Positions 1-8,509 are shown, numbered from the stretch's first letter. The stretch is DNA of 24,970 nt from UBA1757 sp963617485 (GCA_963617485.1 CAVEPA010000017.1:1-24970), one strand, 5' to 3'. The notes: generated by a model from the sequence alone, not told the origin. A program made the numbers and translations.

Positions 1-438
1 CACCGCAAGCCGCTGCCCGTCTACGGCAAGGGCGAGAATGTGCGCGACTGGCTCTATGTAGAGGACCACGCAAGAGCAATCGACCTGATTTTCCATAACG
101 GGACAGTCGCAGAGACTTATAATATCGGTGGTTTTAACGAGTGGAAAAATATCGACATCATCAAGACTCTCATCAAGACAGTTGACCGTCTGCTCGGGCG
201 CAATGAAGGCGAAGACCTCGACCTCATCACCTATGTCACTGACCGTCTCGGCCACGATGCCCGCTATGCCATCGACTCCACCAAGCTTCAGAAAGAACTC
301 GGCTGGGAGCCGTCCCTCCAGTTCGAAGAAGGAATTGAGAAGACAGTAAAATGGTATCTCGAAAACGAAGCATGGCTAGATAATGTCACGAGCGGCGATT
401 ATCAGAAGTATTACGAGAATATGTATAAGGGACGCTAA
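1..438 (+). CDS. rfbB: dTDP-glucose 4,6-dehydratase, C-terminal part (5' end outside window)
   Basis: This is the last ~145 residues of an extended short-chain dehydrogenase/epimerase. The frame is open from base 1, so the N-terminal NAD-binding Rossmann region lies upstream of the window. The segment GKGENVRDWLYVEDHARAI and the later TYVTDRLGHDARYAID are characteristic of the C-terminal substrate-binding part of RfbB. RfbB converts dTDP-glucose to dTDP-4-keto-6-deoxyglucose in the cytoplasm, the committed step toward dTDP-rhamnose and related sugars. Its TAA overlaps the ATG of the downstream flippase by one base, so the two are probably translationally coupled in a polysaccharide operon. 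Family assignment is by recognition; a related NDP-sugar dehydratase is the only realistic alternative. Confidence 0.9.
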   Translation, partial: HRKPLPVYGKGENVRDWLYVEDHARAIDLIFHNGTVAETYNIGGFNEWKNIDIIKTLIKTVDRLLGRNEGEDLDLITYVTDRLGHDARYAIDSTKLQKELGWEPSLQFEEGIEKTVKWYLENEAWLDNVTSGDYQKYYENMYKGR

Positions 439-1988
439 TGCCTCAAGCCCAGGATCTTAACAATACAACGCAACGCAGCGCCTTTATCGCCAAGAATACG
501 GTTTATCTTTTTCTCCGTATGCTGGTGGTGCTGGCCGTCGGGCTGTATGCTTCGCGCGTGATACTCAAGACCCTGGGGGTTGAAGACTTCGGCATCTATC
601 AGGTGGCCGGCAGTTTTGTCGTACTCTGCACTTTTTTGCTCGAAGCCCTGTCGAACGCCACGTACCGCTACTTGGCCTACGACCTTGGCCGCGGCAATCT
701 GGCCTCGCTTCAGAAGACATTTTCTACCAGCATCAATGTGCATGTTATCCTGGCTCTGGTGGTGTTTGTTATCTGCGAAACAGTGGGGCTGTGGTTCTTC
801 AACCATTATCTGGTGATTCCCGAGTCGAGGCTCTTTGCCGCACGCATCACTTTCCATTTTTCGGTGCTGTCGTTTTGCGCCCGGGTAATCAAGACCCCCT
901 ACGACTCGGTGATTATCGTGAACGAACGTATGCGTTTCTATGCCTTTACCAGCATTATCGAGGCGGTGCTCAAGCTGGCTATCGTCTATCTGCTGCTGGT
1001 GTTGGCCGGAGACAAACTTATCATTTACGCCTTTCTGGTGTTTGCTGTGGCCGTGGCTATGCTGCTGTGGTATATGATGTATTGCCGTTTCGCCTTTAAG
1101 GAATACCGTTACCATTGGTACTGGAACCGTCCCACCATCAAAAAGTTCATCACCTATTCCAATTGGAGCATGCTGGTAAACCTGGCGGTGGTGGCCGTGG
1201 AACAGAGCATCGTCTTTATGGTGAACGTCTTTTCGGGCGTGCTGGCCAATGCGGCGCTGGGCGTGGCCAACCAGGTGAACTACATGCTCAACCAATTCCT
1301 GCAGAGCTTTACCAAATCCTTTAATCCGCAGATAGTCAAGTCGTACGCGGCAGGGGAGAAGGACTACTTTATGAAGCTCATCTTTTCTTCGTCGAAGATT
1401 TCCTTTTATCTGCTGCTGGTGATGGTGATACCGCTGATGCTGAATGTGGATTTCGTGCTGCATCTGTGGCTGGGCGAGGTGCCGGCGGGCGTACCGGCCT
1501 TTTTGCTGTACATCCTGCTGTATTCGCTTATTGACGCTTATTCCGGCCCGCTGTGGATGGCGGCTTACGCCACGGGTAATATCCGCAATCACCAGATTAT
1601 CGTGGCCAGCATCAAGATTTTGAACATTCCTTTGGCTTACTTGATGTTGAAACTGGGCTATCCGGCCTGGACAGCGCTGGCCATCAAGGCGCTACTCAAT
1701 TTTGTCTGCTCCATAGCGCGTCCCGCCTATATGACCCGATTGATAGGGCTGGACTTTTGGCGCTATAGTAAAGACGTATTGTTATGCATTTCCCTGGTTT
1801 TTGTATTATCTTTGCCAATTCCTGTGGCCCTGTCCAGCCTGTTGGCAGAAGGATGGTTGCGACTGCTGTCGGTAACGGCCGTATCGGTGCTCAATGTGGC
1901 GCTGGTGGCCTATGGGCTGGGGCTGAATAAGTCTGAAAAGGCTTTGTGCAGGCATTTGTTGGAGAATGTTCTAAAACGGAGACGATGA
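438..1988 (+). CDS. Wzx-type polysaccharide/oligosaccharide flippase
   Basis: This 516-residue protein is almost entirely hydrophobic, with about 12-14 predicted membrane helices and short basic loops. An N-terminal segment (TVYLFLRMLVVLAVGLYASR, about residues 20-40) is followed by LGVEDFGIYQVAGSF, a pattern common at the start of MOP-superfamily polysaccharide flippases. These proteins move undecaprenyl-linked repeat units across the inner membrane. The start at 438 overlaps the rfbB stop by one base, and the stop at 1986-1988 overlaps the next ATG (ATGA), giving tight operon coupling. Neighbouring glycosyltransferases and an EpsG-like polymerase support a Wzx/Wzy pathway. The exact substrate cannot be told. 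Length is in the upper normal range for the family. Confidence 0.85.
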   Translation: MPQAQDLNNTTQRSAFIAKNTVYLFLRMLVVLAVGLYASRVILKTLGVEDFGIYQVAGSFVVLCTFLLEALSNATYRYLAYDLGRGNLASLQKTFSTSINVHVILALVVFVICETVGLWFFNHYLVIPESRLFAARITFHFSVLSFCARVIKTPYDSVIIVNERMRFYAFTSIIEAVLKLAIVYLLLVLAGDKLIIYAFLVFAVAVAMLLWYMMYCRFAFKEYRYHWYWNRPTIKKFITYSNWSMLVNLAVVAVEQSIVFMVNVFSGVLANAALGVANQVNYMLNQFLQSFTKSFNPQIVKSYAAGEKDYFMKLIFSSSKISFYLLLVMVIPLMLNVDFVLHLWLGEVPAGVPAFLLYILLYSLIDAYSGPLWMAAYATGNIRNHQIIVASIKILNIPLAYLMLKLGYPAWTALAIKALLNFVCSIARPAYMTRLIGLDFWRYSKDVLLCISLVFVLSLPIPVALSSLLAEGWLRLLSVTAVSVLNVALVAYGLGLNKSEKALCRHLLENVLKRRR

Positions 1989-2959
1989 CCAAGATTTTGT
2001 CGATAGTGGTGCCGGTTTACAAGGTGGAAGCCCTTGTAGAGCAGTGTCTGCGTTCTTGCGCGGAGCAAGTGGGCGTGACTGCCGATGAATACGAAATAGT
2101 GGTGGTAAACGACGGCTCTCCCGACGGCAGTTTGGCCATTTGCGAGCGTCTGGCCGCTGAGTTTCCGCAGATTCGCGTCTTCTCACAGCCCAACCAGGGC
2201 GTGAGTGTGGCCCGCAACCTGGGGCTGGAAAAAGCACAGGGCGATTTTGTGTGGTTGGTCGATTCCGACGACTGGATAGAGCCGGGCTGCCTGCATCAAA
2301 TGATAGCCGCGCTGCGCGCGCGCCCATACTTGGACATCCTGCACATCGACGGGTGTGTCAATTACGAGGACGGCCGCATCGATGCCCAAAAATACCGCTA
2401 CATTTTCGAAGGCGAGATTGACGGCCCCGAACATATACGTCGCGCCGCTTATCCCACGGCTCCCCAATGGGCTGTTTATCGACGAGCGTTCCTGCTGGAA
2501 CACCAGCTGCGTTTCTTCCCGGGCATCTATCACGAAGACAGCGAGTTTATTCCACGCGCCGCGTATGTGGCCAAGCATATCGCCTGCCTGGATGTTCTTT
2601 GCTATCACCTGCGCCGCGGCAGCCGCGAGAGTACCACGGCCGTGTTCCGCCTGAAGAATGCCCTGGACACACTGGTGGTAATCGCCCATTTGCGCGATTT
2701 CTCCAAAGATTTGCCCGAGCCCGACAAACAGGGTTTTAATAAGTTGATATCCAGGTCGATGAACCAGATCTTGCGCGGCGCTCCTCAATTAAACCCTCAA
2801 GACAAGGCAACCTTGTTCAAGGAACTCCGCCAGAACCGCTATATTTTCGACTTGATGCTGCAGAGCGGACGGCGCAAATACGTGCTGGAAGGTCGCTTGC
2901 TCAAGTTCAGCATGCCTTTGGCCTTTATGTTGTATCCTTTGATAGCTGGCGAAAGGTAA
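1985..2959 (+). CDS. Family 2 glycosyltransferase
   Basis: This is a 324-residue GT-A fold glycosyltransferase. The N-terminus ILSIVVPVYKVEALVEQCL is the standard GT2 start, followed by VVVNDGSPDGS and then the DxD-type metal/nucleotide-sugar site WLVDSDDW at about residue 95. I chose ATG 1985 rather than the in-frame ATG at 1946, because 1985 overlaps the flippase stop as ATGA, has GGAG just upstream, and starts directly before the conserved beta strand. The protein presumably adds one sugar to the lipid-linked repeat unit on the cytoplasmic face. The C-terminal ~100 residues are less typical and show no convincing membrane helix. The donor sugar cannot be deduced. Confidence 0.88.
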   Translation: MTKILSIVVPVYKVEALVEQCLRSCAEQVGVTADEYEIVVVNDGSPDGSLAICERLAAEFPQIRVFSQPNQGVSVARNLGLEKAQGDFVWLVDSDDWIEPGCLHQMIAALRARPYLDILHIDGCVNYEDGRIDAQKYRYIFEGEIDGPEHIRRAAYPTAPQWAVYRRAFLLEHQLRFFPGIYHEDSEFIPRAAYVAKHIACLDVLCYHLRRGSRESTTAVFRLKNALDTLVVIAHLRDFSKDLPEPDKQGFNKLISRSMNQILRGAPQLNPQDKATLFKELRQNRYIFDLMLQSGRRKYVLEGRLLKFSMPLAFMLYPLIAGER

Positions 2960-2960
2960 G

Positions 2961-4085
2961 ATGTTGGTACAGTCGTTTGCGGTCTATTCCTTGCTGACAG
3001 CCTTGATGTTGCTGGTGGCCTGGCAGGCTTCGCGCTCACGCAGCTGGGGCATGATGGTGCTGGCGATATTGGCCTATGCGGTGGTGTTCGGCTACCGTTA
3101 CGGCGTGGGCCGCGACTACTTCATCTACCTGAACATGTTCGAGACCATTCGCGATGGCAGAATTCTCTATCGTCCTTGTGAATGGGGCTTCCTGCAACTG
3201 ATAGCCTTGCTTTGCAATTTGGGCTACGACACCACCGTTTATTTTGCCGTCACGTCCTTTATACCGGTGTATTTGGCCTTTAGGGTCTTTAAGGACGAGC
3301 CGCGGCTTTATGTGCCTGTGGTGGCGGTGTTTATGCTCTATGCCTTCTGGCAGCCCACGGCCAATTTGGTGCGTCAATGCTTTGCCGTCGGCCTTTTTGC
3401 CTTGGCCGTCAATGCCATTTACAAACGACAATGGCTGAGTTATTACCTGCTGGTGGCCCTGGCCTTCATCTTCCACAAATCGGCTTTGGTGCTGGTGCTG
3501 GTCTATCCCATCTTTGCCTTGAACCGCTTTAAGCCCTTCTTCAACAATGTCATCGCGCAGATAGTGCTCTTTGTGCTGGCCTTCGGCCTGATGCAGCTGA
3601 ATGTGCTGGAATTGCTGGTGAAGGTGTTTTTCAATATCATTGTGCTGATGGGCTATGCCGATTCGGCCGCCTTCGAGAATTATACTTTTACCCATACTTC
3701 GCTGGGCCTGGGTTTTGCCATCCGTATGGCCGTCAACCTGATGATTATCTGCCATAGCAACGAAATCAAGGCCTATTTCAAGGACAGCCCCGTGGCTATA
3801 TTCTACGATATCTGGTTTGTGGGCGTTGTCTTGGGCATCATCTTTGTACAAAGCATGAGCGTGATGCGTATGTTGCTCTATTGCACGCAGATAGCCATCT
3901 TTGTGATGGCCTATGCCCTGGAGTACTTCCGTTGTAACGACCGTCAGTATTACTACTTGATGCTGGTGTTTATGCTGCTCACCTTTGCCGCTACCATCTT
4001 GGCTGGCGATGTCAATACTTCCAGCTATATTTTCAATTGGCAGGAAGACAAGTTTTATCTGAAAGACGAATTCAAGGCCCTTTAA
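2961..4085 (+). CDS. EpsG-family polysaccharide polymerase (Wzy-like)
   Basis: This 374-residue polytopic membrane protein starts one base after the preceding stop, with GAAAGG just upstream. The sequence GYRYGVGRDYFIYLNMFE near residues 37-55 matches the conserved G-x-D-Y region of EpsG-like proteins, followed by several hydrophobic helices and FHKSALVLVL near residue 175. EpsG proteins are linked to exopolysaccharide synthesis and are generally taken to be the Wzy-type polymerase that joins flipped repeat units in the periplasm. Its position between glycosyltransferases and next to the flippase fits that role. The function is inferred from family and context; no catalytic residue can be named with certainty. 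Confidence 0.82.
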   Translation: MLVQSFAVYSLLTALMLLVAWQASRSRSWGMMVLAILAYAVVFGYRYGVGRDYFIYLNMFETIRDGRILYRPCEWGFLQLIALLCNLGYDTTVYFAVTSFIPVYLAFRVFKDEPRLYVPVVAVFMLYAFWQPTANLVRQCFAVGLFALAVNAIYKRQWLSYYLLVALAFIFHKSALVLVLVYPIFALNRFKPFFNNVIAQIVLFVLAFGLMQLNVLELLVKVFFNIIVLMGYADSAAFENYTFTHTSLGLGFAIRMAVNLMIICHSNEIKAYFKDSPVAIFYDIWFVGVVLGIIFVQSMSVMRMLLYCTQIAIFVMAYALEYFRCNDRQYYYLMLVFMLLTFAATILAGDVNTSSYIFNWQEDKFYLKDEFKAL

Positions 4086-4100
4086 ATGCTCTGTAAAGCT

Positions 4101-4928
4101 ATGAAAATATCGGTTATCATCCCTAGCTATCGTCCGCAAGCCTATCTTTGGACTTGTCTGGATGCTTTGCGCGCTCAGACTTTGCCCGCTGCCGATTGGG
4201 AAGTTTGTATCGTGCTGAACGGTCCTAAGGAAGACTACCAGGCGCAGATTGAAAATTATATCGCCTCTTATCCGGCTTACCGCTGGCGTTTGCAGTATAC
4301 GGCCCAGGCCGGCGTGTCAAATGCCCGCAACTTGGGTTTGCAGATGGCCGCCGGCGAGTATGTCTGCTTTATCGATGATGACGATTATGTGAGTCCGGCC
4401 TATTTGCAAAGCCTGCTGACACTAGCCGAAAGTTCCAAGGCTCCGCTCATGCCGCTGTCCGACGTGCTTTGCTTTCACGATGGTACCCAAGATTTCTACG
4501 AAGACCATTTGGGCGCGGCTTACCGCCGCATACAAAACAAGGACGTGGTGCGCGTCATGCAGGTGCGCAGTTTCCTGTCGACACCCGTGGCCAAGATAGT
4601 GCGCCGCGAATATGCGCTGGCCGAGCGTTTCGACCCGCACTTTGCCAATGGCGAGGATGCGCTGTATATGTTTGCCCTGAGCCGCTTTTATCACCAGTAT
4701 TGCGCCGCCGACCCGGCTGCCGTGTACTACCGGCGCGTGCGTCCGCAGTCGGCGCGTCATCAACTGACGCGCCGACTGGCCACCATGCTGCCGCTCATGG
4801 CCGCCTATCTGGGCACTTGGCTGCGTCATCCCTGGCGTTATTCCTTCCCTTTTCTCTTGTCGCGTTTCGTGGCCATTCCCAAGGGCATCTGGGATATGTA
4901 TCGTGCCCAAAGAAGCCCTAAAAAATAA
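4101..4928 (+). CDS. Family 2 glycosyltransferase
   Basis: This is a ~275-residue GT2 enzyme. The N-terminus MKISVIIPSYRPQAYLWTCL is typical, and the metal-binding run CFIDDDDYVSP follows near residue 90, preceded by GVSNARNLGLQMAAGEYV, the usual linker to the DxD site. An in-frame ATG at 4086 follows the polymerase stop immediately and would add five residues (MLCKA); I prefer 4101 because the GT2 fold begins there, but the choice is uncertain. The C-terminal ~60 residues are basic with a hydrophobic run (PWRYSFPFLLSRFV), which suggests membrane association, as is usual for enzymes that use undecaprenyl-linked acceptors. Donor and linkage are unknown. Confidence 0.86.
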   Translation: MKISVIIPSYRPQAYLWTCLDALRAQTLPAADWEVCIVLNGPKEDYQAQIENYIASYPAYRWRLQYTAQAGVSNARNLGLQMAAGEYVCFIDDDDYVSPAYLQSLLTLAESSKAPLMPLSDVLCFHDGTQDFYEDHLGAAYRRIQNKDVVRVMQVRSFLSTPVAKIVRREYALAERFDPHFANGEDALYMFALSRFYHQYCAADPAAVYYRRVRPQSARHQLTRRLATMLPLMAAYLGTWLRHPWRYSFPFLLSRFVAIPKGIWDMYRAQRSPKK

Positions 4929-4936
4929 AGAATCAA

Positions 4937-5725
4937 ATGCAAGATTACGGATTAGTATCCATCATAACAGCCACTTACAACTCTTCGGAGTTTGTGGCTG
5001 AAACCATAGAGTCGATTTTGGCCCAGACTTACGACCATTGGGAACTGCTCATCACCGACGACTGCTCCACCGACGACACCCCTTCCATCGTGCGCGCTTA
5101 CGCCGACCGCGACAGCCGCATCAAGTTTTTTCCCTTGGAACGGAATGCCGGGGCAGGGGTGGCGCGCAACCATTCCATCGAGCAGGCGCAGGGCAGGTTC
5201 ATCGCCTTTTGCGACAGCGACGACTGCTGGCTGCCCGAGAAACTGGAAAAACAGCTGGCTTTTATGCTCGACAAGGACGCTGCGCTGAGCTACACCTCTT
5301 ACTATGAACAAGACGAGCATGGCCATCGTAACGCCAAAGTGCTGTGTGCGCCCAGCATCAATTATTGGGCTATCCGCGCCGACGATGGTATTGGCTGCCT
5401 GACGGCCATCTACGATACTGAAAAGCTGGGCAAGGTGTTCATGCCCGACATGCGCAAACGTCAGGATTGGGCTTTGTGGATACAGATTATCGCGAAGTGC
5501 GGTGTGGCCTACGGGCTGCGCGAACCCTTGGCACTTTACCGCCGTTTGCGCCATTCGCGCCATTCGCTCTCGTCGAACCGCTTTTCGCTGGTCAAGTACA
5601 ATGTGGCCGTGTATACCGATGTGTTGCACTATGCCAAACCGAAAGCCTGGCTGTTTTTCTGCTTCGTGTTTATGCCCACTTACCTGAGCAAGAAGCTGCG
5701 TATCCGCCTGACGCGCGTAGATTAA
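4937..5725 (+). CDS. Family 2 glycosyltransferase
   Basis: This 262-residue GT2 protein has LVSIITATYNSSEFVAETIE at its N-terminus, then LLITDDCSTDDTPSIV, and the DxD-type site AFCDSDDCWLPEKLEKQ near residue 95. Together these resemble bacterial repeat-unit glycosyltransferases that add a hexose or N-acetylhexosamine. It starts nine bases after the previous stop and is the last gene of the operon. Its TAA (5723-5725) directly abuts the reverse-strand stop codon of ettA (5726-5728), so there is no intergenic room for a terminator and the transcripts from the two sides must overlap. A hydrophobic stretch near the C-terminus (LFFCFVFMPTYL) may anchor it to the membrane. Confidence 0.87.
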   Translation: MQDYGLVSIITATYNSSEFVAETIESILAQTYDHWELLITDDCSTDDTPSIVRAYADRDSRIKFFPLERNAGAGVARNHSIEQAQGRFIAFCDSDDCWLPEKLEKQLAFMLDKDAALSYTSYYEQDEHGHRNAKVLCAPSINYWAIRADDGIGCLTAIYDTEKLGKVFMPDMRKRQDWALWIQIIAKCGVAYGLREPLALYRRLRHSRHSLSSNRFSLVKYNVAVYTDVLHYAKPKAWLFFCFVFMPTYLSKKLRIRLTRVD

Positions 5726-7408
5726 TTAACTGAGCGAACGATAACGGGTTTTCTTGAAGGCTTCGTCTCCCAGACGGGCCTTTTTGTTTTCCTCGTACTG
5801 CGAGTAGTCGCCTTCGAAGAAGAAGACCTTGCCATCGCCCTCGAAAGCCAGGATATGCGTGCAGATACGGTCCAGGAACCAGCGGTCGTGGCTGACAACC
5901 ACGGCGCAGCCGGCAAAGTTCTCCAAGCCTTCCTCCAGGGCGCGCAACGTATTCACGTCGATGTCGTTGGTGGGTTCGTCGAGCAGCAGTACGTTCGATT
6001 CCGACTTCAGGTTAAGGGCCAGATGCAGACGATTGCGTTCACCGCCCGACAGTACACCGGCCAGTTTCTCCTGATCGGCTCCGGTAAAGTTGAAGCGCGA
6101 CAAGTAGGCGCGTGCGTTGATTTCCTTGCCGCCCACGCGGATAAACTCGTTGCCGCCCGACACAATTTCGTACACTGTTTTGTCGGGTTTGATGGCCTCG
6201 TGACTTTGGTCTACATAACCGATACGCACCGTTTCGCCCACTTCGAAGCTGCCGCTGTCGGGCTTTTCGATGCCCATAATCATCTTGAAGAGTGTGGTCT
6301 TGCCAGCGCCGTTGGGTCCGATAACACCCACAATGCCGTTGGGCGGCAACATAAAGTTGAGGTCTTTGATAAGGCAACGCTCGCCGTAAGATTTGCATAA
6401 ATCGGTGGCCAACAACACCTTATTGCCCAAACGCGGACCGTTGGGGATGAAGAGTTCCAGCTTTTCCTCGCGCTGTTTCTGGTCTTCGTTCAGCAGTTTG
6501 TCGTAAGAGTTCAGACGGGCTTTGCCCTTGGCCTGACGCGCCTTGGGTGCCATGTGTATCCATTCCAGCTCGCGTTCGAGCGTGCGGCGGCGTTTGCTGG
6601 CTTGTTTCTCTTCCATGGCCATGCGCTGGGTCTTCTGCTCCAGCCACGAACTGTAGTTGCCCTTCCAGGGAATGCCTTCACCACGGTCGAGTTCGAGTAT
6701 CCAGCCAGCCACGTGGTCAAGAAAGTAGCGGTCGTGCGTAACGGCGATAACCGTGCCGGGATACTGTTGCAGATGTTGTTCCAGCCAGTCGATGGATTCT
6801 GCATCGAGGTGGTTGGTGGGTTCATCGAGCAAGAGAACGTCGGGGGCTTGCAGCAGCAGGCGGCAAAGGGCCACGCGGCGGCGTTCACCACCCGAAAGGC
6901 TGGCCACGGGCTGGTCGTCGGGCGGGCAGTTCAGGGCAGCCATGGCCTTGTCCAGACGGGTGTCGAGGTTCCAGGCATCGGTGGCGTCGATCATGTCCTG
7001 CAATTCGGCCTGACGTGCAAAGAGCGCGTCCATCTTGTCGGGGTCGCTGTAGTATTCCTCCATGCCGAACTTTTGGTTGATTTCCTCGTACTCGGCCAGC
7101 GCGTCCACCACGTTTTGCACGCCTTCCATCACCACTTGCTTGACGGTTTTGCTGTTGTCCATCTGCGGCTCCTGCTCCAGATAACCCACCGAGTAGCCGG
7201 GCGAGAACACCACTTCGCCCTGATATTCCTTTTCGATGCCGGCGATAATTTTCATCAAGGTGGATTTTCCCGAACCGTTCAAACCGATGATGCCGATTTT
7301 TGCCCCGTAGAAAAACGAGAGGTAAATGTCTTTCAAAACTTGTTTGTGCGGTGGAAACTGCTTGCTCACGCCCACCATGGAGAAGATGATTTTCTTGTCG
7401 TCTGCCAT
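5726..7408 (-). CDS. ettA: ABC-F ATPase, energy-dependent translational throttle protein EttA
   Basis: This 560-residue protein has two ABC ATPase domains and no membrane segments. The first has Walker A GLNGSGKST (residues 42-50), signature LSGGERRRVAL and Walker B LLLDEPTNHLD. The second has GPNGAGKTT, LSGGERNRLHLAL and LLLDEPTNDID. A long charged linker with KRRRTLERELEW lies between them. The opening (KKIIFSMVGVSKQFPP...VLKDIYLSFFYGAKIGI) and the length match EttA, which binds the ribosomal E site and gates entry into elongation according to ATP/ADP ratio. The frame stays open 42 codons upstream, but I place the start at 7408 because MADDKK is where EttA homology begins. Another ABC-F subfamily is possible but less likely. 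Confidence 0.93.
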   Translation of the reverse strand: MADDKKIIFSMVGVSKQFPPHKQVLKDIYLSFFYGAKIGIIGLNGSGKSTLMKIIAGIEKEYQGEVVFSPGYSVGYLEQEPQMDNSKTVKQVVMEGVQNVVDALAEYEEINQKFGMEEYYSDPDKMDALFARQAELQDMIDATDAWNLDTRLDKAMAALNCPPDDQPVASLSGGERRRVALCRLLLQAPDVLLLDEPTNHLDAESIDWLEQHLQQYPGTVIAVTHDRYFLDHVAGWILELDRGEGIPWKGNYSSWLEQKTQRMAMEEKQASKRRRTLERELEWIHMAPKARQAKGKARLNSYDKLLNEDQKQREEKLELFIPNGPRLGNKVLLATDLCKSYGERCLIKDLNFMLPPNGIVGVIGPNGAGKTTLFKMIMGIEKPDSGSFEVGETVRIGYVDQSHEAIKPDKTVYEIVSGGNEFIRVGGKEINARAYLSRFNFTGADQEKLAGVLSGGERNRLHLALNLKSESNVLLLDEPTNDIDVNTLRALEEGLENFAGCAVVVSHDRWFLDRICTHILAFEGDGKVFFFEGDYSQYEENKKARLGDEAFKKTRYRSLS

Positions 7409-7467
7409 AATATACTGATTGATTATTTTCGAGAATTGATTGAATTTTTTGAAAACACCAAGAAACG

Positions 7468-7475
7468 CAAAGGTA
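7468..7475 (-). promoter_or_regulatory. Candidate -7 box for ettA
   Basis: On the reverse strand this reads TACCTTTG, a full match to the Bacteroidetes -7 element TAnnTTTG, about 60 bases upstream of the ettA start. I see no good TTTG box at the expected 19-21 base spacing, so the call rests on the -7 element and position only. Confidence 0.45.
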
Positions 7476-7534
7476 TAAAAAAGTGATGAAACACAGAAGC
7501 TGTTTCTCCTGCGTGAATTCTCGTGAATAATCAT

Positions 7535-7542
7535 TACTTTTG
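7535..7542 (+). promoter_or_regulatory. Candidate -7 box upstream of the rhuM remnant
   Basis: TACTTTTG matches TAnnTTTG and lies 65 bases before the ATG of the rhuM remnant, facing away from ettA. No matching -33 box is evident. It may be the surviving promoter of the lost restriction-modification locus. Confidence 0.3.
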
Positions 7543-7606
7543 CTCTAGAAGATAAAACAGCTCGACAGTCTGTCGTTCAATGCTAACGTGGGAAAGTAAT
7601 AACGCC

Positions 7607-7880
7607 ATGAGCAACGAGATACAATTCATTCTTTACACGATGCTCAATGACGAGGACAAGGTGCAAGTGGTCGTCAAGGACGAAACGCTATGATGCACGC
7701 AGAAGGCAATGGCGCAACTGTTCGGCATCGGTGTGCCTGCTGTTAGCAAACATCTTGCAAACATATATGCTGAAGGCGAACTACAGGCCGAGGCAACTAT
7801 TTCCAAAATGGAAACAGTTCAAATCGAGGGCATAAGGAATATCAAGAGGCAAGTAGACTTCTACCACCTCGATGCCATCT
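7607..7880 (+). pseudogene. rhuM-like gene remnant (5' part) with in-frame stop
   Basis: From ATG 7607 the frame reads MSNEIQFILY...VVVKDETL, then TGA at 7691-7693, then CTQKAMAQLFGIGVPAVSKH and LDAIYSK. This matches the N-terminal part of Virulence_RhuM family proteins, where the segment is normally an unbroken ...ET-W-TQKAMAELFG...; the stop sits where a Trp codon is expected (TGG to TGA). RhuM proteins are ~300 residues and often lie among type I restriction-modification genes in Bacteroidales. Here only ~90 codons remain, and homology ends after FYHLDAI, where the sequence switches to hsdS. The gene is therefore both truncated and interrupted. RhuM function is poorly known, so no activity is assigned. 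Confidence 0.75.
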
Positions 7881-7973
7881 ATTCAAAATGAAATTCAAAT
7901 CACAGAACTCACTAAGCAGCGCGACGAACTTTTGCCACTCTTAATGAATGGTCAGGTGTCCATCGCTGGCTGA
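7881..7973 (+). pseudogene. hsdS: hsdS 3' tail (type I restriction specificity subunit) remnant
   Basis: In the frame starting at 7881 the translation is IQNEIQITELTKQRDELLPLL followed by MNGQVSIAG and TGA at 7971-7973. LT-QRDELLPLLMNGQVS is the characteristic C-terminal tail of HsdS, the DNA-recognition subunit of type I restriction-modification enzymes. There is no upstream hsdS body: the preceding bases belong to rhuM in another frame. The simplest reading is a deletion that removed the rest of rhuM and nearly all of hsdS. hsdM and hsdR are absent from the window. Confidence 0.75.
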
Positions 7974-7993
7974 CTGAAATAATACGAAAGAAT

Positions 7994-8456
7994 ATGAAAA
8001 AAGCAAGAGTATACATCGACACGGATGGCGTTATGGTCGATTTTGAATCGGCCAAACGGCATTTCAACCAAGAAGATTTGGAAAAAGCAAACGGCGAATG
8101 AGATAACGTAGAAGGCATTTTCTCGAAAATGCAACCCAAAGAAGGCCGCCATTGACGCAGTGAAAAGAATTTGCCAAAAATACGATGTGTTCATCCTTTC
8201 CACGGCACCTTGGGGCAACCCCTCCGCATGGTCGGACAAGCTGAAATGGATACAGCACTATTTTGGCAGCGACAAGGGATTGCCCCTGTACAAAAGGTTG
8301 ATACTTTCACACCATAAATACCTATGCAAAGGGGATGTGCTGATAGACGACAGAATCGACCATAACGGCACAAAAGATTTTGAAGGGGAGCTGCTGCAGT
8401 TCGGCAGTGAAGCCTATCCCGACTGGAATGCCATTCTTGCCAAGCTCGATTGCTGA
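7994..8456 (+). pseudogene. 5'(3')-deoxyribonucleotidase (NT5C-type) pseudogene
   Basis: The frame from 7994 gives MKKARVYIDTDGVMVDFESA, the HAD-type nucleophile motif D-x-D-G-V-x-x-D of 5'(3')-deoxyribonucleotidases. It stops at TGA 8099-8101, resumes as DNVEGIFSKMQPKEG, and then shifts by one extra base near 8147 into the frame reading AIDAVKRICQKYDVFILSTA. The rest carries STAPWGNPSAWSDKLKW, KRLILSHHK and DVLIDDRIDHNG, all expected for the NT5C family (HAD motifs II-IV). An intact copy would dephosphorylate deoxynucleoside monophosphates. With a nonsense codon and a frameshift it should not make a full product, unless the errors come from sequencing. It follows the hsdS remnant by 20 bases. 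Confidence 0.8.
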
Positions 8457-8479
8457 CAAGGACCATACGGATGTCATAA

Positions 8480-8509
8480 AAGAAGCCGGCTGAAATCAGC
8501 CGGCTTCTT
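8480..8509 (-). terminator. Strong hairpin terminator between convergent genes
   Basis: A perfect 14-base inverted repeat (8480-8493 with 8496-8509, two-base centre) with a GC-rich core. On the reverse strand the hairpin is followed by TTTTAT, the better T-tract, so it most likely ends the pectate lyase transcript. It may also stop read-through from the nucleotidase remnant side. Confidence 0.8.

Noticed and set aside
435..1592. A 385-codon reverse frame opposite the flippase, and similar long reverse frames opposite the EpsG-like gene (3036-4139) and hutU.
   Set aside because: They are His/Gln-rich mirror images of membrane or GC-rich codons on the real strand, with no domain and no start signals; the forward genes are well supported.
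7691..8101. In-frame TGA in both neighbouring broken genes, suggesting TGA recoding as Trp or a selenocysteine/recoding system.
   Set aside because: TGA is used as an ordinary stop in well-supported genes here (flippase 1986-1988, hutH). The nucleotidase also has a separate frameshift, and no SECIS-like or recoding context is visible. Pseudogene decay explains both.
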